Notes: generated from the sequence alone by a model not told the origin. A stretch of DNA of 64,000 nt from Massilia niastensis DSM 21313 (GCF_000382345.1 NZ_KB908096.1:1-64000); one strand, 5' to 3'. Positions 8,574-18,312 are shown, numbered from the stretch's first letter. Translations and numbers: made by a program.

Positions 8574-9355
8574 ACCAGGGTCAGCGAGGTCTGGGTGTCG
8601 GTGTTCTTCTTGTCTTCGGAGACGCTGGAGTCGCTGCGCACGCTGAAGCCGGCCTTCATCTGCATGGTGCCGTTGATCTTGGTGCTGAGCGAGGTTTCCG
8701 CCACCGAGTGCGTGTTCGAGGTGCCTTTCTCGACGCTGACCGTTTGCGTGAAGTAGGCCGAGGGGCTCACCTGCCAGCGGAACTGCGCCGCGCCGCGCAC
8801 CGTGAGGCCGCTCTCGTCCTCGCCGGTGTCGCGCTCGCCGCTGAAGTAGCCCGGACCGATCTCGACGTCGAGGGTCTTGTCCTCCGAGTCGTACCAGCGC
8901 GAACCATGACCGATGCCGATGGTCGAATAGCGGGTGTAGGCGCCGAACTTGTCGTTCACGTGGGTGCCGAGCACGAAGGCGCGCCTGTCTTCGCCGAGCA
9001 GCTTGAGCGAGGCCTTGGCCGAGGCCGCGATGCGCTCGGCCGAGCGGCTGGTCTGCCGGGTGCCGTCCTCGTTCTCGTACTCGTCTTCCTTGAAGAAGCC
9101 GCTGACGATGAACTCGTGGCTCCACCTGGCGGTTTCGTGGCGCGCATCGATCTTGCCGGTGATCGAGGTGCCGGTGGTGTTGCCCGAGGTCGAAATCGCG
9201 CCCAGTTCGGCGGAGGTGAACCAGCCGCCATCGGGGATTTCGGGCAGTTCGACGGTGAGCGGGGCATGCACGTCGCCCACGGCGGGGAATTCGGGCGAGG
9301 CGGCGGCCGCGCCCTGCGCGGCCAGTGCCAGCGCCAGGATCGGGAGAGATTTCAT
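8561..9355 (-). CDS. DUF481 (YdiY-like) outer-membrane beta-barrel protein
   Basis: The protein starts with a Sec signal (MKSLPILALALAAQGAAAA) and then has alternating beta strands such as FTSAELGAISTSGNTTGTSI, characteristic of DUF481 'salt-induced outer membrane protein' barrels. It ends in TLVYSF, a terminal Phe preceded by alternating hydrophobics as expected for BAM-assembled barrels. ATG 9355 puts the signal peptide at the N-terminus; ATG 9361 is an alternative. It converges on the GNAT gene. Function in this family is poorly known. Confidence 0.8.
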   Translation of the reverse strand: MKSLPILALALAAQGAAAASPEFPAVGDVHAPLTVELPEIPDGGWFTSAELGAISTSGNTTGTSITGKIDARHETARWSHEFIVSGFFKEDEYENEDGTRQTSRSAERIAASAKASLKLLGEDRRAFVLGTHVNDKFGAYTRYSTIGIGHGSRWYDSEDKTLDVEIGPGYFSGERDTGEDESGLTVRGAAQFRWQVSPSAYFTQTVSVEKGTSNTHSVAETSLSTKINGTMQMKAGFSVRSDSSVSEDKKNTDTQTSLTLVYSF

Positions 9356-9525
9356 CGGCATCTGTGCGGCAGCCACCGCGCAAGGCGCAGCGGGCTTGCC
9401 GGCCCATCGTTCGTGGAAAGAACGCCGCTGCTCCTGGCAGCCGCGAATTGCTCGACATTGTAGCGCAAACCCATTCCGGATGGCATTGTGAACCCATCAA
9501 TTGTGCCGGGGGATTTCTGGAGAGT

Positions 9526-9555
9526 TTGCAGATCCTTGTTCTTCATCGGTACAAT
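9526..9555 (+). promoter_or_regulatory. Candidate sigma-70 promoter for the double kinase gene
   Basis: TTGCAG at 9526 and TACAAT at 9550 are separated by 18 bases, with the ATG 38 bases beyond the -10. It reads away from the DUF481 gene. Confidence 0.4.
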
Positions 9556-9592
9556 CCGCCGCTGCACCGATCCACCGGGAGACCCGAGACAC

Positions 9593-12500
9593 ATGAGAGA
9601 CGAACCGGCCGCCATCGCCCTGTTCAATGGCGGCGGCGCTACCAACGCGGCGCTGCGCGCGCTCGACTGGAGCGCGACCGCGCTCGGCCCGGTGGCGCAC
9701 TGGCCGCCCGAACTGCGCTGCGCCGCCAGCATCTGCGTCCACTCGGACTTCCAGCTCGCGATCGCCTGGGGGCCGGAGTTCGTCTACATCTACAACGAGG
9801 CCGCCAGCTCGCTGTTCGCCGACAAGCACCCCTGGGCCCTGGGGCGGGCGGTGGCCGAGGTCTGGCCCGAGATCTGGCCCACCGTCGGCCCGATGCTGGA
9901 GTCGGTGCGGGCGAGCGGCAAGGCCACGCGCAGCGACGACCTCGAACTCATGCTGGAGTTTCCCGGCCGGGTCGAGGAAACCTACATCACGTTCTCGTAC
10001 AGCCCGATCTTCCTGCCGGAGGGGACGGTCGGCGGCGTGTTCATCGCCTTCATGGACACCACCGGGCGGGTCCTGGCCGAGCGCCGCCAGCGCATCGTGG
10101 CCGGCCTGGCGAGCCAGGTGGCGCTGCGCGAGCGCGGCGACGACTCGCTGGCGCGGGTGCGGGCGGCGCTGGGCGATGCGGGGCCCGACCTGCCCCTGGT
10201 CGCGCTGGTGCAGCCCGGCGCCGACGGCGCACCCCGGCTGGTCTTGTGCACCGGCGTGCAGCGTCCGCTCGAGCCGGCGCGCGCGCGCCAGGTGGCGGCC
10301 TGGGCCGGCCGCTACCTCGATGCGCCGGAGCCGCTGCTGGCCGCCGCCGCGCCGCTGCTGGACCTGGCCGGCGCCTGCGGCCCCTGGCAGGAACAGCCGC
10401 GCCAGATGCTGGTCATGCCCTTCGGGCGCGGACGCCACGACGCCGCCTGCGGCGTGCTGCTGATGGCGCTCAATCCGCGCACCGCGCCCGACACCCGCTA
10501 CCGCGACTTCCTCGATTCGATCGCCGGCCACATCTCCCATGCGGTGACCCTGGCCGAGTCCGAGGCCGCCGAGCGCCGCCGCATCGAGGCCCTGGCGGAG
10601 CTGGACCGCAGCCGGTCGCAGTTCTTCACCAACGCCAGCCACGAGCTGCGCACGCCCCTGACCCTGATCATGGGGCCGCTGGACACCATGCTGGAACGCG
10701 AGGGCGAGGTGCCGCCGGCGCTGCGCGAACCGCTCGAGATGGCGCAGCGTAACGCCCAGCGCCTGCACAAGCTGGTCAATTCCCTGCTCGATTTCGCCCG
10801 CATCGAGGCCGGGCAGCTGCCGCCGGCGCTGGAAGCGATCGATCCCTGCGCCAGCGCCGCCGAGATCGCGGCGCTGTTCCGCTCCGCCGTCGAGGCGGCC
10901 GGCCTGGCGCTGACGGTGCGCTGCGAGGAAGGGCGCGGCGCCGCGCTGCTCGACCGCGACATGTGGGAAAAGATCGTGTTCAACCTGTTGTCGAACGCGT
11001 TCAAGTACACCCATGCGGGCGGCATCGAGATGGCGGTCGGGCGCGAGGACGGCTGGCTGGTCCTGCGCGTGAGCGACACCGGCATCGGCATCGCCGCCGA
11101 CGAGGTCGGCCGCGTCTTCGAGCGCTTCTACCGCAGCACGCGCGCCGCCGGCCGCAGCGCCGAAGGCAGCGGGGTCGGGCTGGCCCTGGTGCAGGAGCTG
11201 GCCCGGCTGCACGGCGGCGATGTCGCGGTCGACAGCGAGGCGGGGGCCGGGGCGCGCTTCACCGTGCGGCTGCCCTGGCGCGCCGCCGAGGGCGGCGCTG
11301 CGACCTTGCGGCAGGTGCGCACCGGGTTCACCGATGAAGTACGGCGCTACGGAATGCGCGCCAACGCCGATGGCGGCGCGCTCCATCCCGCAGGGCCGCA
11401 GGCGCCCATGACGGCGGTCGTGGTCGACGACGACGCCGACGTGGTGCGCTACATCGAACGGCTGCTGGGCGACAGTTGCCGGGTGGTGGCGGCGCGCGAC
11501 GCCGAACACGGGCTGGCCGCGGTGCGCGCGAGCGCGCCCGACCTGGTCCTGGTCGACGTCATGCTGCCCGGCGCCGACGGGCTCGAACTGGTGCGCCGCA
11601 TCCGCGCCGAGCGGCCGATCCAGACCGTCTCGGTGCTGGTGCTGTCGGCGCGGGCCGGCGAGGAGGCGCGCCTCGACGCCCTCGACGCCGGCGCCGACGA
11701 CTACCTGGTCAAGCCCTTCAGCGGGCGCGAACTGATCGCGCGGGTACGCTCGCACGTGCAGATGGTGCGCCTGCGGCGCACGGCGCTGGAACAGGAAGGC
11801 GTGCTGCTGCGCCAGATCGAGGCGGTGCGCAACGACCTGGCCGGGGTGCTCGACGGCACCAGCGACACCGTGATCTTCCTCGACCGCGAGCTACGGGTGC
11901 AGGCGATGAACGAGGCCGCGGTCGCCGCCACCGGCCTGAGCCGGGCCGAGGCGATCGGACGGCCGCTGCCGGAACTGCGGCCGGGCGTGGCCGGCTCGGC
12001 CCTCGAGCATGCGCTGCGCGGCGCGCTGACCGCGCGCGCCGGCATCACGGTCGACCATTTCCAGGCCGAGACCGGGCGCTGGTTCGAGGCGCGCTGCTAT
12101 CCTGCGCCGCAGGGCGCGATGCTGTTCGCCAGCGACATCACCGACCGCAAGGAGGGCGAGCGCGCGCTGCGCGAAACCCAGGCCGCGCTCGAATGGCGGG
12201 TGGAGGAACGCACGCGCGAGCTGCGCATGGCCAACCAGCTGCTGGCGGCGGTGTTCGACCGCGCGCCGGGCGGCATCGCGATCAGCGACGGCCGCGGGCG
12301 CCTGGTGCACGTGAACGCGGCCTACGCCGAGCTCACCGGCGTGGCCGAGGCCCAGCTGGCCGGGCGCGCGCTGGCCGACTGGATCGAGCCGGCCGGCCTG
12401 GCGCGCCTCCAGGCCGGCGCAGCGCGCCTGCTGGCCGGAGAATGCGCCTGGTTCGAGGCCGAGGTGCGCTACCGGCGGCCGGCCGGCGGCAAGCTGTGGG

Positions 12501-13294
12501 TCAGCCATTTCGTGTCGCTGCTCGGGCCCGCCTGGCACGGCGAGCGCTGCTTCGTGACGATCGCGCGCGACATCACCCGGCGCAAGCGCGACGAGGCCGA
12601 GCGCCAGGCCGCGCAGGGCGAGCTGCGGGTGCTGTACGAGCGCCTGCAGACGGTGCGCGAGAACGAACGCAAGGCCCTCGCGCGCGAGGTCCACGACCAG
12701 CTCGGGCAGATCCTGTCGGCGGCGAAGATCGACATCAAGCTGCTCGAGGACGGCCTGCGTCCGGGCGCGGAGATGGTGCGCGAGCGGATCGTGGCCGAAC
12801 TCGGCTCGGCCAGCGCCACCATCGAGCGGGCGATCGTGCTGGTGCGCGAGATCGCCACCGAGCTGCGCGCGCCCGAGCTCGACGAACAGGGGCTGTACAC
12901 GGCGATCGCCTGGCATGTGCGCGACTTCGAGCGCCGCACCCGGATCGCCTGCCACGTCACCTTCGAGCCGGCGCGGCCGCACCCGAACCGGGCGGCCGCC
13001 GCGGCGCTGCTCGGCATCCTGCAGGAGGCGATGACCAATGTGCTGCGCCATGCCCAGGCATCGAAGGTCTGGGTCAGCCTCGAACGGCGCGGCACCGTGC
13101 TGGTGCTGCGCGTGCGCGACGACGGTGTCGGCATCGCGCGGCCCGGCCAGCGGCGCGGCGGCGCGCTCGGCCTGCAGGGCATGCACGAGCGCGCCGAACT
13201 GGTGGACGGCAGCCTGCTGATCGGATCGCTGCGGCCGCGCGGCACCCTGGTCGCGGCCCGGGTCCCCCTCATGCAACGCAGAGGAAGACAATGA
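9593..13294 (+). CDS. Double-core hybrid histidine kinase: PAS-GAF-HisKA-HATPase-REC-PAS-PAS-HisKA_3-HATPase
   Basis: A 1233-residue soluble sensor with no membrane segment visible. Approximate order: PAS-like input (10-150), GAF-like (170-330), a classic kinase core with NASHELRTPLTLI (about 346) and the N-box EKIVFNLLSNAFKYT (about 459), then a receiver (605-725, acceptor Asp in VDVMLPGADG and Lys in LVKPF). Two PAS domains follow (750-1010), then a NarX-type HisKA_3 (REVHDQLGQILSAAK, about 1031) and a second HATPase. ATG 9593 follows GGGAGACCCGAGACAC. It overlaps the NarL-type regulator by ATGA, so that regulator is the likely partner of the C-terminal core. The receiver is the likely target of the first core, making an internal relay plausible. 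Confidence 0.9.
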   Translation: MRDEPAAIALFNGGGATNAALRALDWSATALGPVAHWPPELRCAASICVHSDFQLAIAWGPEFVYIYNEAASSLFADKHPWALGRAVAEVWPEIWPTVGPMLESVRASGKATRSDDLELMLEFPGRVEETYITFSYSPIFLPEGTVGGVFIAFMDTTGRVLAERRQRIVAGLASQVALRERGDDSLARVRAALGDAGPDLPLVALVQPGADGAPRLVLCTGVQRPLEPARARQVAAWAGRYLDAPEPLLAAAAPLLDLAGACGPWQEQPRQMLVMPFGRGRHDAACGVLLMALNPRTAPDTRYRDFLDSIAGHISHAVTLAESEAAERRRIEALAELDRSRSQFFTNASHELRTPLTLIMGPLDTMLEREGEVPPALREPLEMAQRNAQRLHKLVNSLLDFARIEAGQLPPALEAIDPCASAAEIAALFRSAVEAAGLALTVRCEEGRGAALLDRDMWEKIVFNLLSNAFKYTHAGGIEMAVGREDGWLVLRVSDTGIGIAADEVGRVFERFYRSTRAAGRSAEGSGVGLALVQELARLHGGDVAVDSEAGAGARFTVRLPWRAAEGGAATLRQVRTGFTDEVRRYGMRANADGGALHPAGPQAPMTAVVVDDDADVVRYIERLLGDSCRVVAARDAEHGLAAVRASAPDLVLVDVMLPGADGLELVRRIRAERPIQTVSVLVLSARAGEEARLDALDAGADDYLVKPFSGRELIARVRSHVQMVRLRRTALEQEGVLLRQIEAVRNDLAGVLDGTSDTVIFLDRELRVQAMNEAAVAATGLSRAEAIGRPLPELRPGVAGSALEHALRGALTARAGITVDHFQAETGRWFEARCYPAPQGAMLFASDITDRKEGERALRETQAALEWRVEERTRELRMANQLLAAVFDRAPGGIAISDGRGRLVHVNAAYAELTGVAEAQLAGRALADWIEPAGLARLQAGAARLLAGECAWFEAEVRYRRPAGGKLWVSHFVSLLGPAWHGERCFVTIARDITRRKRDEAERQAAQGELRVLYERLQTVRENERKALAREVHDQLGQILSAAKIDIKLLEDGLRPGAEMVRERIVAELGSASATIERAIVLVREIATELRAPELDEQGLYTAIAWHVRDFERRTRIACHVTFEPARPHPNRAAAAALLGILQEAMTNVLRHAQASKVWVSLERRGTVLVLRVRDDGVGIARPGQRRGGALGLQGMHERAELVDGSLLIGSLRPRGTLVAARVPLMQRRGRQ

Positions 13295-13932
13295 CGACAA
13301 CGACAAGCCTGGTAATCGCCGACGACCACGAACTGCTGCGCGAAGGCGTCAAGAAGATCATCCGCTCGGCGCCCGGCCTGCGGGTCGTGGGCGAGGCGGC
13401 CGACCTGGCGCGCACCCTGGCCCTGGTGGCCCAGCACCGGCCCGACGTGGTGGTGCTCGATATCTCGCTGCCGGGCCACGAGGGGCTGGAAGGACTGGAG
13501 GAACTGCGCCGCGCCTTCCCCGAACAGCGCGTCATCATGCTCAGCATGTACGCCGAGGAGCGCTACGCGCTGGCCGCGCTCAGGGCCGGCGCAGCCGGCT
13601 ACATCACCAAGACCATGGCGGCCGAGGAGCTGGTCAAGGCGATCCGCAAGGTGATGGAGGGCGGCACCTATATCGGTCCGCGGCTGGCCGAGCTGCTGGC
13701 CCAGGAGGCCTGCGCGCCGGCGCCCCAGGCGCCGCACGAGCGGCTGACCGCGCGCGAGGGCGAGATCCTGGCCCTGATCGGGGCTGGCCTGCAAATCAAG
13801 CAGGTGGCGGCCGAACTGGGCATCAGCATCAGTTCCGTGAACACCTACCGCAACCGGATTTTCCAGAAGATGGGCCTGTCGACCAATGGCGCGCTGATCC
13901 GTTACGCCGTCCAGCACGGCCTGGTGGAATGA
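13291..13932 (+). CDS. NarL/FixJ-family response regulator
   Basis: A 213-residue regulator. The receiver starts VIADDHELLREGVKK with acceptor Asp in VVVLDISLPGHEG and Lys in AGYITKTMAAEEL. The C-terminal LuxR-type helix-turn-helix is LTAREGEILALIGAGLQIKQVAAELGISISSVNTYRNRI. It is translationally coupled (ATGA) to the double kinase, whose HisKA_3 core is the type that pairs with NarL regulators. Targets are unknown; the inverted repeats immediately downstream at 13950-14076 are candidates for its sites. Confidence 0.92.
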   Translation: MTTTTSLVIADDHELLREGVKKIIRSAPGLRVVGEAADLARTLALVAQHRPDVVVLDISLPGHEGLEGLEELRRAFPEQRVIMLSMYAEERYALAALRAGAAGYITKTMAAEELVKAIRKVMEGGTYIGPRLAELLAQEACAPAPQAPHERLTAREGEILALIGAGLQIKQVAAELGISISSVNTYRNRIFQKMGLSTNGALIRYAVQHGLVE

Positions 13933-13949
13933 TCCATACTGCATGAGTT

Positions 13950-14076
13950 GTTGTCGTTTGACAACGACTTCGGGTTACTGCTTGTCGTTAAATCTACGAC
14001 AGGACATGTCCGATCTGCGACGCGGCTTACCCGCCCCGCATTGTGTCTGATTGGTCCAATCATTGTTAAATCAATG
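13950..14076. promoter_or_regulatory. Cluster of five inverted repeats between the NarL-type regulator and the Wsp-like operon
   Basis: This 321-base spacer (13933-14253) is AT-richer than its surroundings and holds consecutive short palindromes: GTTGTC-N4-GACAAC (13950-13965), TGTCGT-N7-ACGACA (13983-14001), GGACATGTCC (14002-14011), ATTGGTCCAAT (14050-14060) and CATTG-N6-CAATG (14061-14076). TGTCGT recurs in the first two. They are candidate regulator sites or a promoter control region for the chemosensory operon. I see no gene in the spacer. Confidence 0.45.
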
Positions 14077-14253
14077 ACTTGGCACAATATGCCGGTGACG
14101 AGGGGACATTGCTGTGACGCTCGGGGAGGGCCGGGCCCGCCAGCGCCGGATCCGTGCACCCGGCTGGGCTTGGGTAGGATGGGGGCATCGCCGTAAGGCA
14201 TCACGAGTTTCCATTCCTGTCAGCAGCCGTGCGTGCGCGGCTGCCTTGTACCG

Positions 14254-14727
14254 ATGAGCATCCCAAGCACGCTAGGCCTGATCGAGTTCGAATGCCGCGG
14301 ACACCGCGTCGCGCTGCCGCTGCAGCACGTGCGGCGCGTGGTCGCCAGCGCGCAACCCACACCGCTGCCGGCGGCCGGCGAGATCGTGCTCGGCGTGCTC
14401 AACGTGCGCGGCGAGGTGGCCGTGGTGCTCGACCTGTGCCGCCGCCTCGGCTTCGCGCCAAGGCCGATCCAGGCTTCCCAGCAGATCGTGCTGGTTCAGC
14501 TGCCGGGCCTGCTCACCGCCCTGGTGGTCGACCGCGTGATCGGCGTGTCCGAACGCCTGCCCGCCGCAAGCATGCCCGCGGAGCTGTGCACGGCGCCGTT
14601 CGTGGCCGGGGTGGTGCGCCTGGACGACGGCCTGTGCCTGATCGTCGATCCGGAACGCTTCCTGTTCGAGGATGAACGGCGCCGCCTGGCGCGCGCGCTC
14701 GAGGGAGTCGGCGATGCCGTCCACTGA
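14254..14727 (+). CDS. CheW-type coupling protein (WspB-like position)
   Basis: A 157-residue single CheW domain: LIEFECRGHRVALPLQHVRRVV, then GVLNVRGEVAVVLDLCRRLG, then a C-terminal VDRVIGVSER ... GVVRLDDGLCLIVDPERFL. It links chemoreceptors to the CheA kinase. ATG 14254 is chosen because the upstream frame (14233) adds only seven unlike residues. It overlaps the CheR gene by 14 bases. As first gene of a CheW-CheR-CheW-MCP-CheA-CheB cluster it takes the role of WspB, although sequence alone does not prove orthology. Confidence 0.85.
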   Translation: MSIPSTLGLIEFECRGHRVALPLQHVRRVVASAQPTPLPAAGEIVLGVLNVRGEVAVVLDLCRRLGFAPRPIQASQQIVLVQLPGLLTALVVDRVIGVSERLPAASMPAELCTAPFVAGVVRLDDGLCLIVDPERFLFEDERRRLARALEGVGDAVH

Positions 14728-16066
14728 GCGCATGGCGCGCCTGGCGCAGCGCGTGGAAACCGAGCTGGGCCTGCATTTCGCGGCGCTGCGCCAGCGCGAC
14801 CTGGACCAGGCCGTGGGGCGGATGGCGCGCGCCGGCGGATTCGCCGACCAGGACGCCTTGCTCGACTGGCTGCTGGGCGGCGCCTGGGACCGGCCCAAGG
14901 CCGACCTGTGCGCGCGCCACCTGACCATCGCCGAAACCTATTTCTTCCGCGAGCCGCGCGCCTTCACGCTGCTGTGCGAGGTCGCGCGCGCCAAGCTGGC
15001 GACCAACCCGCAGGCCAGCCTGCGGGTCTGGAGCGCCGGCTGCTGCACCGGCGAGGAGCCGTATTCGATGGCGATCGCGCTGCGCCAGGCGCTGCCCGGG
15101 CTCGACCCGGGGCGCATGGCCATCCTCGGCACCGACCTGAACGCCGCCAGCCTAGCCACGGCGCGCGCCGGCCTGTACCGCGACTGGTCGTTCCGGCGCA
15201 GCGATCCGGCGCTGCGCGCGGCCTGGTTCAGCGCCGCCGGACCGGGCCTGTACGCGCTGCGTCCGGACGTGCGCGCCCAGGTCCGCTTCGCCCAGCTGAA
15301 CCTGGCGCAGCCGCTGTTTCCATCGGCGGCCGGCGGGATCGCCGGCATGGACGTGATCTTCTGCCGTAACGTGCTGATGTATTTCTCGCGGCGTCAGATG
15401 CAGATGACCATCGCGCGCCTGCGGGCCTGCCTGGTCGAAGGCGGCTGGCTGGTGGTCAACCCGAGCGAAGCATCGAGCGAGCTGTTCGCCGGCTTCGCCG
15501 CCACCTACCATCCGGACGCCATCTTCTACCGCAAGCTGCCGGACCGGGCGCCGGTGCGCGCGCCGGCCGGCGCACGGGCGGCGATCGCACCGGCCCCGGC
15601 GCCAGCGCGCGTCCTCCCGCTCCCGGACGCTCCCGTGGCGGCGCCGGCGCCCCTGGCCGCCGCGCCGGATCCGGGCGCCGTGATCGCACGGGCGCGCGAG
15701 CTGGCGCGGGCCGGGGAGCCGGCGGCGGCATTCGACGCACTGCTGGATGGCGCCGGCCGCTGGCCGCTGGAGGCCGGGATCCACCTTGCGGCGGCCGAGA
15801 TCGCGCTGGAGCAGGGCGAGGCCAGCTCCGCCCTGGTCCACCTGCAGCGCCACCTTTACCTCGAGCCGGATTCGATCCTGGCCCATTACCTGAGCGCGAT
15901 CGCCCACCTCGGCGAGGGCAGCCGCGAGCGCGCCCTGCGCGAGTTCGCCGCCAGCGACGCACTGCTCGACAGGCTGGCCGACGACGCCGTCGTGCCGGGC
16001 GCCGACGGCTGGCAGGCCGCCAGCCTGCGCGCATCGGTGCGCGCCTGGAAGGGCCGGGTCGGATGA
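14714..16066 (+). CDS. CheR methyltransferase with C-terminal TPR extension (WspC-like)
   Basis: A SAM-dependent glutamate methyltransferase for the receptor. The N-terminal helical domain is followed by AETYFFREPRAF, then the SAM motif WSAGCCTGEEPYSMAIAL, then DVIFCRNVLMYFS. After residue ~275 comes a Pro/Ala linker (APAPAPARVLPLP) and a TPR-like helical repeat region (LVHLQRHLYLEPDSILAHYLSAIAHL). CheR-TPR fusions are characteristic of WspC and related alternative systems. ATG 14714 follows GAGGGAG and overlaps the CheW gene. The stop overlaps the next gene by ATGA. Confidence 0.9.
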   Translation: MPSTERMARLAQRVETELGLHFAALRQRDLDQAVGRMARAGGFADQDALLDWLLGGAWDRPKADLCARHLTIAETYFFREPRAFTLLCEVARAKLATNPQASLRVWSAGCCTGEEPYSMAIALRQALPGLDPGRMAILGTDLNAASLATARAGLYRDWSFRRSDPALRAAWFSAAGPGLYALRPDVRAQVRFAQLNLAQPLFPSAAGGIAGMDVIFCRNVLMYFSRRQMQMTIARLRACLVEGGWLVVNPSEASSELFAGFAATYHPDAIFYRKLPDRAPVRAPAGARAAIAPAPAPARVLPLPDAPVAAPAPLAAAPDPGAVIARARELARAGEPAAAFDALLDGAGRWPLEAGIHLAAAEIALEQGEASSALVHLQRHLYLEPDSILAHYLSAIAHLGEGSRERALREFAASDALLDRLADDAVVPGADGWQAASLRASVRAWKGRVG

Positions 16067-16662
16067 CGGGGGCACAGGACTTCGACTGGGCCGCGATCGC
16101 GCGCCGCCTGGAACTCAGCATGCTGGAAGCGGAGCACGGACGTTCCGGCGCGGACGTGCTGCGCGAACGCAGCCTGGCGCTGGCGCGGCCGGCGCCGCCG
16201 CTGCTCGACGCCATGGACGGCGCCGCGCTCGAGGTGCTGGCCTTCGAGGTGGCGGGCGAGCGCTATGCCGTCGAGACCCGCTGGGTGGCGCAGGCGACCC
16301 GCATGCCGGCGCTGACCGCGCTGCCCGGAATGCCCAACCATGTGGCGGGCATCGCCGCCTTCCGCGGCCAGGTGGTGGCGGTGCTCGACCTGCGCACGCT
16401 GCTGGCCTTGCCGCTGTCCAGGCTGACCGAGCCCGCGGGGCTGGTCATCCTGCAGGGCCGGGACATGGAATTCGCGCTGCTGGCCGATGCCGTCACCGGC
16501 GTGCAGCGCTACCCGCGCGCCGCGCTCCCCCCCGGCCTGCCGGCTTTCGGCGGGCGCCGCGGCGGCTACCTGCTGGGCGTCGCCCCCGACCAGACCGCGA
16601 TCCTCGACGGCGCCGCCATGCTGGGCGACGCCTCGCTGGTGGTGCACTGGGACCAGACCTAG
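16063..16662 (+). CDS. Second CheW-type coupling protein (WspD-like position)
   Basis: A 199-residue protein with a ~60-residue N-terminal extension (FDWAAIARRLELSMLEAEHG) before a CheW domain: VLAFEVAGERYAVETRWVAQ and GIAAFRGQVVAVLDLRTLLAL. Two CheW proteins, the second longer, is the Wsp arrangement. The extension lacks the Cys-rich segment I recall in Pseudomonas WspD, so this is an analogue by position rather than a clear orthologue. Start is coupled to cheR by ATGA. Confidence 0.85.
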   Translation: MTGAQDFDWAAIARRLELSMLEAEHGRSGADVLRERSLALARPAPPLLDAMDGAALEVLAFEVAGERYAVETRWVAQATRMPALTALPGMPNHVAGIAAFRGQVVAVLDLRTLLALPLSRLTEPAGLVILQGRDMEFALLADAVTGVQRYPRAALPPGLPAFGGRRGGYLLGVAPDQTAILDGAAMLGDASLVVHWDQT

Positions 16663-16670
16663 GAGATTGA

Positions 16671-18305
16671 ATGAACCTGTTTTCCAACGCGAGTACCCGG
16701 ACCAAGCTGATCGCGGGCTTCGGCCTCCTGATCCTGCTCCTGAGCGCGGTCAGCGTGCTGACCTACCGCACCACCGGGGCGCTGCGGGAATCCCAGCGCG
16801 CGCTGTTCGAGGACGACCTGGCGACGGCCTTCAACGTCGTCAGCCTGCGCAACGAGCTCAATCGCGAACGGGTCGCCATGCTGTCGCTGGCGGTAGCCGA
16901 TGCCGCCGACCAGCCGGCGCTGTTCGAGCGCGTCAGCCTGGCCGCGCGCAGGGTGGGCGAACTGGGCGCCAGGCTGGACGCGAACGTCGGGCGCGACGCG
17001 AGCTTCGGCCAGGCCTACGCCGAGCTGAATGCCCTGCTGCGCAACTACACGAGCCTGCGCGACGAGCAGGTCATGCCGCTGCTGAAGGCGGGCCGCCAGG
17101 CCGATGCCGGCCGGCTCGTCGCCGGCACGCTGCAGCGCCGCTTCGACCCGCTGCGCGAGGTCGCCGACCGCATCAGCACCGAACAGTTCGAGGAGGCCGC
17201 GAAGCGCATGCACGACACCGAGGTCCTGGTCGACGACGCGCGCCGCACCCTGGTCGCCTGCAACCTGGCCGCGCTGCTGATGGCCGCCGCGCTGGTGTTC
17301 TGGCTGGACCGCGCGATCGCCGCCCCGCTCAAGGAAGCGACCCTGGTGGCCGGACGCATCGCCACCGGCGACCTCACGGTGGCGGTGCCGGCATCGCGCG
17401 GACGCGACGAAGTCGGCCGCCTGCTGGAGGCGCTTGGCCAGATGGTGGTGTCATGGCGCCAGCTGATGACCGAGACCAACAGCGGGATCGCGACCCTGGG
17501 CGCCGCGGCCGGCGAGATCCTGGCCAGCACCATGCAGGGCACGGCCGGCACCTCGCAGACCGCGGCCGCCGTCAGCGAGACCACCACCACGGTCGAGGAA
17601 GTCAAGCAGACCGCGCTGCTGGCGAGCCAGAAATCGCGCCTGGTGTCGGATGCCGCCCAGGCCGCGGCCAGTACCGCGGCGCGCGGCCGCCAGGCGGTCG
17701 AAGGCGGGGTGCGCGGCATGGAGAGCGTGCAGGAAAAGATGGAGTCGATCGCCGCCACCATCGTGCGCCTGTCCGAGCGCAGCCAGGCGATTGCCGAGAT
17801 CATCGTCAGCGTCGGCGGGCTGGCCGACCAGTCGAACCTGCTGGCGGTGAACGCCGCGATCGAGGCCGCCAAGGCCGGCGACCAGGGCAAGGGCTTCGCG
17901 GTGGTGGCCCAGGAAGTGCGGGCGCTGGCCGAGCAGTCGCGCCAGGCGACGCGTCAGGTGCGCGAGATCCTGGGCGACATCCAGAAGTCGATCGGCGCGG
18001 CGGTGATGATCGCCGAGCAGGGTGCCAAGACGGTGGCGACGGGCGTGCTCCAGGCCGGCGAGGCGGGCGAGGCGATCCGCACCCTGGCCGAGAGCATCGC
18101 CGACGCGGCCGAGGCGGCGGCCCAGATCGCCGCCTCCAGCCAGCAGCAGCTGGCGGGCATGGACCAGGTCGCGCTGGCCATGGACAACATCCAGCAGGTC
18201 ACCGCCGAGAACGCGGCCAGCTCGCGCCAGACCGAGCAGGCGGCCCAGAACCTGCACGAGCTGGGCCAGAAGCTGCGCGAGGTCAGCGAGCGGTTCAAGG
18301 TCTGA
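16671..18305 (+). CDS. Methyl-accepting chemotaxis protein (WspA-like position)
   Basis: A 544-residue receptor. TM1 is at about residues 12-32 ([21 protein letters not shown]), followed by a helical periplasmic domain of ~160 residues of the four-helix-bundle type and TM2 at about 197-217. A HAMP domain ([22 protein letters not shown]) precedes the cytoplasmic signalling hairpin, whose tip reads [20 protein letters not shown]. Paired Gln/Glu sites in flanking helices fit methylation by the neighbouring CheR/CheB. It starts nine bases after the CheW gene with GGAGATTGA upstream. The stimulus is unknown; Wsp receptors respond to surface contact, an analogy only. Confidence 0.92.
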   Translation: MNLFSNASTRTKLIAGFGLLILLLSAVSVLTYRTTGALRESQRALFEDDLATAFNVVSLRNELNRERVAMLSLAVADAADQPALFERVSLAARRVGELGARLDANVGRDASFGQAYAELNALLRNYTSLRDEQVMPLLKAGRQADAGRLVAGTLQRRFDPLREVADRISTEQFEEAAKRMHDTEVLVDDARRTLVACNLAALLMAAALVFWLDRAIAAPLKEATLVAGRIATGDLTVAVPASRGRDEVGRLLEALGQMVVSWRQLMTETNSGIATLGAAAGEILASTMQGTAGTSQTAAAVSETTTTVEEVKQTALLASQKSRLVSDAAQAAASTAARGRQAVEGGVRGMESVQEKMESIAATIVRLSERSQAIAEIIVSVGGLADQSNLLAVNAAIEAAKAGDQGKGFAVVAQEVRALAEQSRQATRQVREILGDIQKSIGAAVMIAEQGAKTVATGVLQAGEAGEAIRTLAESIADAAEAAAQIAASSQQQLAGMDQVALAMDNIQQVTAENAASSRQTEQAAQNLHELGQKLREVSERFKV

Positions 18306-18312
18306 GAGCCCG

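Noticed and set aside
9497-11755. Very long open frame on the minus strand opposite the double kinase gene
   Set aside because: High-GC codon bias leaves antisense frames open. The plus-strand product has clear kinase domains, and the antisense one is His/Gln/Arg-rich without any motif.
14081-14096. Sigma-54-like TTGGCACAATATGCC before the chemosensory operon
   Set aside because: The spacing between the GG and GC doublets is two bases short of the consensus, unlike the site at 44431, so it is unlikely to work as a -24/-12 promoter.
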